Positions 14,425 through 18,158 of a stretch of DNA of 18,158 nt are shown here, in pieces (the first letter of the stretch is position 1; every line of letters starts with the position of its first letter). A program made the position numbers and the translations under genes. The notes under the pieces were generated by a model. It had not been told where the DNA came from. It was given only the letters and a program-made list of their open reading frames with translations, and did no database searches. This DNA comes from an uncultured Verrucomicrobiota bacterium (lineage in GTDB: Bacteria > Verrucomicrobiota > Kiritimatiellia > RFP12 > UBA1067), in NCBI GenBank assembly GCA_946628745.1, contig CAMOXA010000007.1, positions 1-18,158 of the forward strand. Reading direction: 5' to 3'.

Positions 14425-17271
14425 TTATTTGTTCGAGATGTTGAACTTGACCCTGTAGAAACCATCGCCATCGACGACAGGCGTTTCCAGAGTCGTGCCA
14501 ACCTCGCCTCTCACATATGCGCCCCCGCCAACTACCGTCACATCCGTCCAGGCCGCAGGGGAAAGTGTCTCTGTCGTCTGGAGCTGTGTCATAATCCGGT
14601 ATGTTCCCGTGAGAGCATCGCCGACAGGCTGCGTCACCTTCACAACACCATCTACGATTTCGATGGAAGGCGTGGGGAGATCCGCGACATCACCGGTGTC
14701 CTCATCAAGGACGCCAAGGACGTAGGCGACCGCGTAGGTCATAGAGGAGCCCTCGGCTACAGGATCGTCAAGCGTCTTGCCTGCAGGAAGCGTCACTTCG
14801 TCATTGATTATGAAGAAGCCGACATCCGCATTGCCATGTGTCGCCAGACGCGTGAAGATCACATGTTCCTCGGCATCCGCGCCCTGGACAAAAAAGCCGC
14901 TGCCTGTAGCCAAAGCCGCGTCATAGTCTCCGCTGATGACCGTCAGAACCACGACATTGCCCGAAACAGAACCCGCTCTTGTCAACGCTTCGGTGAAGAC
15001 GGTGAACTCGTCAGGCGTACCGCCATCGACCGTAACGGTGTACCGATTCGGCACTACCACATAGATGCCGTCATCCTTGGCCTCAAGGTCAAGCGTATTT
15101 CCATTAACCTGAGCGTTGGCGAGATCGTAAACGACAGTTCCGGTGGCATTGGCGACAGCCGTCTGGGCAATTGGAAGTACGCAATCGCCAGGGTTGGTGC
15201 TGCGCGTCGTCACAATGTTGCCGATTCTGACGGTGAACGTGCCACCGCCTGTACGCGTGATATTATTCGCAACGGCGAGACCGTCGAAATTATCAATCGT
15301 GTTGAGGACATACGTGGCTGCTCTGCAACCAGCCCATCCCACAAGTTTCAAGGTGCCGGGACCTGAGACCTTGCTGAACGTACCAACTTGATCGGAGTTG
15401 CCGTTGTTGAACTCGACAACGCTGTTTTCATTGGTACCGACCACGAGTTCGGCCGCAACGGTAGTGGTGCCATTCAGATAGCAGTTGCCTGTTGTACCTG
15501 TGAGCACAATCTTGGAGTTAGCGTTACCGTAAGTGTCAAGCGGGAGTGCGGTTGGAGCCGAAAGAGCCCCAATCACGACCGTGCCCTTCCAGGTGGCCTG
15601 CTTTGCGTACCACATACTCATTGACGTGCCAGCGCCAGGCTTCGCAGAGTAGGTGATGGTCGGCGTTGCGTCGACGGCAAATGTGAACGCGCCGCTCTCG
15701 ACTGTAATGGCATAAGGCGGGTTGGTCGTGAATTTGATAAGTCCTGCACCCTTCTTGACAATCTTGCCGGTGCCAAGTGTGCCCGCCAGCGTCACTCCGG
15801 CACTTTCGCCGGCATCAACATTGACATTGACTGTAGCGTTGCTGCGGATCCTTATCGGAGCCGCAAGGTTTACATCGCCATCGACATTCAATGTTCCCGT
15901 TGCATTCTCAATCCAGTCGAACGTGCCATTGGACGACTGGCCGGAGCCCGTCACCGTGCAGCCTTCGTGGAAGTTGAGCGTGTTGTTGGAGCCTAGCGAC
16001 CAGCGCGTCGCGCCCATGTCGAGAGTGCCATAGATGTTGGCGGTGAAAGTGCCGGCATATTGGACCGCGTCCGACTCCAGTGCGTTGACAAATGTCGCAC
16101 CGGCTTCAACCGTGAGCGTTCCATTGAACCAGTTGTCGCCGGGGTCCAGCGTAAGCGAACCGGTCTCGACATCAAGCGTGGAACCGTTGGACTTGTAGTT
16201 CGTGAACGAGAAGTAGCCCTGCGTCTTGAGCGTGCCACGAACGTCAAGTGCATCGACCACGACTGCATTCTCCGCCGAATCGCCGCCCACGAACGTGTAG
16301 GTCTGACCTGGAGGGACGAACGTAGGATAATTCTCCGTGAAGACGTAGATTGGATCGGCGAACGCGGTAATCGCGCCATTGACTGCCGTGAAGCTCTTTT
16401 CAACCGCTTCAGCGTCGCCAATCTTGACAAGCACATTGAGGCCAGAAAGCGTACCGGTGCAAACCTTGAAAGGCGCCTCTGACGAAACTTCCGTACCTGC
16501 GGGAAGAACGATTGTGCCGTACAGACCAACATCGCCGTCAATGGAAGGACGCGTCGCCGCAGAAAGGTCGAGCGTACCGGAAACGGAAAGCCCTCCGACA
16601 ACAGCCATCGTGCCCGTGCCCTTAAGGGCGAGCGTGTTGCCCGCATCAACGACCGCACCCTTGTTCGCGCGGGCGTTGATTGTGAATGTCTTGCCGTTTG
16701 CGATTTCAACCGTCGCCGTACCGAGCACCCGCGTCGCCGAGTTGCGGTTGAAGGTGAACGACTCGTCGAACTTGAAGTAGGTGGAAGCGCCTGTCGCGCC
16801 AAGTTCGACCTTGCGGTCCGTGCTATCTGTCTTGTTGTCCGTTATGCTGTAGGGGACGCCTTCGGCCTGAAGAACCTTGACCCACATGCCACCGAAGGAG
16901 AGAGGCGCGAACTGAGCGTCGGTAGACGCCGTTTTGCCAGCCACATCATAGACAAGCGTCAGTCCTGGCGACGTATAATTATTATGGGCCTGGCCATTCA
17001 CCTTGCTTGCAAAGGCGTTCCACGGATGACCGCTTGTACCTAAGGTGTACGCATTTCCCTCGACGATTACGCCGTCTGCCGGAACATCGACTACCGTACT
17101 GCTGTGGAACAAACTCTCGGTCGCGCGCCATGCGACGCACCCTGCCGAATACGACCACGGCTCGTAATCGGTTCCTGTGTATTCTACCGCTAACGCCGTG
17201 AGCGGTAGGGCGAAGAGTGTTGCGGCGGCGAGGCGTCTGAGACTCCTTGCGCGCATAAGTTTAATAGACAT
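14425..17271 (-). CDS. Large secreted beta-solenoid repeat protein with autotransporter-associated repeats
   Basis: Probably an extracellular or surface protein; its molecular function is unknown. The 948 residues begin with a strong signal peptide (basic MRARSLRR, hydrophobic core, cleavage after LTALA, residue 28). A unique N-terminal region (29-170) is followed by many short Gly/Thr/Val-rich strands typical of beta-solenoids. Two stretches match the autotransporter-associated beta-strand repeat pattern: GTGKIVKKGAGLIKFT (500-515) and FSKVSGPGTLKLVG (632-645). No C-terminal translocator barrel and no recognisable sorting tail are present. The last part (about 893-944), with SPAAWTDVTVV and GFYRVKF, resembles the closing W...FYRV module of many secreted PVC proteins. 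By eye the gene seems less GC-rich than its neighbours. The ATG has GAGG about 8 nt upstream. It is monocistronic between its own promoter and terminator. Confidence 0.85.
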   Translation of the reverse strand: MSIKLMRARSLRRLAAATLFALPLTALAVEYTGTDYEPWSYSAGCVAWRATESLFHSSTVVDVPADGVIVEGNAYTLGTSGHPWNAFASKVNGQAHNNYTSPGLTLVYDVAGKTASTDAQFAPLSFGGMWVKVLQAEGVPYSITDNKTDSTDRKVELGATGASTYFKFDESFTFNRNSATRVLGTATVEIANGKTFTINARANKGAVVDAGNTLALKGTGTMAVVGGLSVSGTLDLSAATRPSIDGDVGLYGTIVLPAGTEVSSEAPFKVCTGTLSGLNVLVKIGDAEAVEKSFTAVNGAITAFADPIYVFTENYPTFVPPGQTYTFVGGDSAENAVVVDALDVRGTLKTQGYFSFTNYKSNGSTLDVETGSLTLDPGDNWFNGTLTVEAGATFVNALESDAVQYAGTFTANIYGTLDMGATRWSLGSNNTLNFHEGCTVTGSGQSSNGTFDWIENATGTLNVDGDVNLAAPIRIRSNATVNVNVDAGESAGVTLAGTLGTGKIVKKGAGLIKFTTNPPYAITVESGAFTFAVDATPTITYSAKPGAGTSMSMWYAKQATWKGTVVIGALSAPTALPLDTYGNANSKIVLTGTTGNCYLNGTTTVAAELVVGTNENSVVEFNNGNSDQVGTFSKVSGPGTLKLVGWAGCRAATYVLNTIDNFDGLAVANNITRTGGGTFTVRIGNIVTTRSTNPGDCVLPIAQTAVANATGTVVYDLANAQVNGNTLDLEAKDDGIYVVVPNRYTVTVDGGTPDEFTVFTEALTRAGSVSGNVVVLTVISGDYDAALATGSGFFVQGADAEEHVIFTRLATHGNADVGFFIINDEVTLPAGKTLDDPVAEGSSMTYAVAYVLGVLDEDTGDVADLPTPSIEIVDGVVKVTQPVGDALTGTYRIMTQLQTTETLSPAAWTDVTVVGGGAYVRGEVGTTLETPVVDGDGFYRVKFNISNK

Positions 17272-17368
17272 GATTGAACCTCATTTCTTGAACATCTCCC
17301 CGCGAAGCCAAGACGCCGCAGCACACACGCACTGCAAGCAAACGCCTACCTCACAGTTTGATGCGAGA

Positions 17369-17397
17369 ATATTATCAAAAGTTCCCGCCGATGTCAA
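17369..17397 (-). promoter_or_regulatory. Promoter of the large secreted-protein gene
   Basis: The minus strand reads TTGACA (17392-17397), a 17-nt spacer, then TAATAT (17369-17374); the overlapping GATAAT is a better -10 match but leaves only 15 nt. Transcription would begin near 17362, giving an untranslated leader of about 90 nt before the ATG at 17271. I see no obvious riboswitch fold in that leader. Confidence 0.62.
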
Positions 17398-17433
17398 GGT
17401 CGCCGTCAACATCTTGTCCCTTTGGTGCGACTT

Positions 17434-17991
17434 TTATTTCTTGCTTTCGCCCTTAGGCTTGATCTTCACGATTCCGTCGTCAAAGCCGACCTGATAGCCG
17501 ACCTTTTCGCAGACGATTTTCAAAGCTTCGTAGAACTGAATGTTCTTCAGCTTGATCTCGGGAAGCGCCGGAATGCCATCAATGCCATCAGGCCCCATCT
17601 CAAGGATGAAATTGAATCCACGCTCTCCCTTCGGTAGTTCCGGGCTGTCGAGTTCAGCGCTGGCGCTGCGAAAGAAAGCAACCGCGTCTATAAGCGTATC
17701 CGACGGCTCAAACGACACTTCCGGCAGAACGATTGCCTTCATGCGGCGGCAAACATCTGCGGACTTCGCGTCAAGCTTCGCCCCTCCCGCGTCAGGCTTT
17801 GCCTTCTGTGCCGACAGAGCTTTCTGCTGCTTTTGCTCTGGCTTCCTGTCAGGCTGGGCATCCGCCGCGTTCGCGGCGAAGTATGCAGACGCGGAAACGA
17901 TTAATGCTGTCAGGGCGCGAGACACGAGACGCGGCACACGCCCATTCCCACATTTCCATACTTCCATGTTTTCACAATTCCGCAATTTCAT
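17434..17991 (-). CDS. Small secreted protein with secretin N-terminal/STN-like domain
   Basis: Function unknown. I take the ATG at 17989-17991 (185 residues), which has AAGGAG and GAGG sequences upstream; a longer open frame to 18150 is not supported. Residues 1-16 are two 8-residue units, MKLRNCEN and MEVWKCGN, encoded by a degenerate octanucleotide repeat. A signal peptide follows (RVPRLVSR, then a hydrophobic stretch ending AANAADA, about 18-45). A Lys/Gln/Pro-rich linker (about 46-78) leads to a domain whose pattern, LPEVSFEPSDTLIDAVAFF then IKLKNIQFYEALKIVCEKVG and a final DGIVKIKP, fits the beta-alpha-beta fold of secretin N-domains/STN domains. No secretin barrel follows, so this is a stand-alone copy. 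The real start could be the ATG at residue 9 or the GTG at residue 19, giving a more ordinary signal peptide. Confidence 0.72.
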   Translation of the reverse strand: MKLRNCENMEVWKCGNGRVPRLVSRALTALIVSASAYFAANAADAQPDRKPEQKQQKALSAQKAKPDAGGAKLDAKSADVCRRMKAIVLPEVSFEPSDTLIDAVAFFRSASAELDSPELPKGERGFNFILEMGPDGIDGIPALPEIKLKNIQFYEALKIVCEKVGYQVGFDDGIVKIKPKGESKK

Positions 17992-17997
17992 ATTCCT
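17942..17997. repeat. Degenerate 8-bp tandem repeat spanning a start codon
   Basis: The plus strand divides into seven consecutive octamers: ccattccc, acatttcc, atacttcc, atgttttc, acaattcc, gcaatttc, atattcct. Most have tt at positions 5-6 and end in c. Three units equal 24 nt, hence the 8-residue repeat in the encoded N-terminus. The array covers the first 16 codons of the small secreted protein and the few bases just upstream of its start. Confidence 0.75.
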
Positions 17998-18158
17998 CTT
18001 GTTCTCCTTTCTTGTCAGTGAAGTATTGCCATAAAACTCTTCGCCGGTTTCTTGTATTTGCCCACAACTTGCCGCGATCGTCCCCCCACACGCCGTCGGA
18101 CAGCCTGTGGCCGGGCCACTTTTGTACATGCCGTTTTCCCTTTCTGCCAATCTACTGA
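17998..18158. other. Upstream region at the right edge, no supported gene
   Basis: About 160 nt. It holds the AAGGAG ribosome-binding sequence for the small secreted protein (near 18003-18008) and a short inverted repeat, gtggccgggccac (about 18105-18117), without a convincing T-run for the minus direction. I found no convincing -35/-10 pair. An open minus-strand frame enters from the right edge and stops at 18015, but its translation is Arg-rich and does not look like a gene end. Confidence 0.5.

Noticed and set aside
17287..17301. Four-codon ORF (MFKK) in the leader of the large secreted-protein gene
   Set aside because: Its purine-rich upstream sequence touches the ATG, too close for a ribosome-binding site, and no attenuator structure is visible.
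18015..18158. Minus-strand open frame entering from the right edge
   Set aside because: About 47 codons, Arg- and Lys-rich, no motif; cannot be told from chance without sequence beyond the edge.
1..18158. CRISPR arrays, tRNA or rRNA genes, insertion sequences, attachment sites, toxin-antitoxin or phage-defence genes
   Set aside because: Looked for by eye on both strands. No regularly spaced direct repeats with spacers, no tRNA cloverleaf, no transposase motifs and no terminal inverted repeats were seen; the only repeats are coding tracts and the octamer array.

Overview
All convincing genes in this window lie on the minus strand, so transcription runs from high to low coordinates. The gene set is that of a Gram-negative-type bacterium: LpxA and an LptF/LptG permease for lipopolysaccharide, a Wza-type export lipoprotein, an outer-membrane beta-barrel and MurF. 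The DNA is GC-rich. A large secreted beta-solenoid protein with autotransporter-type repeats and a C-terminal W...FYRV motif, together with a small secreted protein bearing a secretin/STN-like fold, recalls the PVC group (Verrucomicrobiota, especially Kiritimatiellota). That taxonomic placement is inference.

Layout from right to left, in the direction of transcription. (1) 17434-17991: a small secreted protein whose start lies in a degenerate 8-nt tandem repeat. (2) 14425-17271: a 948-residue secreted repeat protein with its own promoter (17369-17397) and a perfect-stem terminator (14356-14386). (3) 14290-9989: tyrS, an LptF/LptG permease, an lpxA-family gene and murF, packed with gaps of 10, 22 and 1 nt, behind a promoter almost touching the tyrS start codon. 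(4) 9906-6859: an acyl-CoA synthetase, a D-2-hydroxyacid dehydrogenase and tsaE, overlapping end to end, with a promoter just after murF. (5) 6847 to the left edge: a polysaccharide-export operon made of a short Wza-like lipoprotein, an unknown secreted protein, a beta-barrel, a Wzy/WaaL-like membrane protein and a Wzc-type tyrosine autokinase cut by the window edge. Its promoter is a consensus TTGACA-N18-TATAAT whose -10 box contains the tsaE stop codon. No terminator was seen between units 3, 4 and 5, so read-through is possible.

The most interesting part is unit 5. The Wza-like protein is too short to form its own outer-membrane channel, the neighbouring beta-barrel could supply one, and an unrecognised 334-residue secreted protein is encoded between them. 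The kinase carries Tyr/Gly repeats at both ends: three 10-residue repeats at the N-terminus and a hexanucleotide-encoded YG tract at the C-terminus. Further points: the LpxA-family protein keeps the catalytic His but lacks several E. coli active-site residues; TyrS has Gln in place of the first His of its HIGH motif; and tyrS and the wza-like gene both appear leaderless or nearly so.
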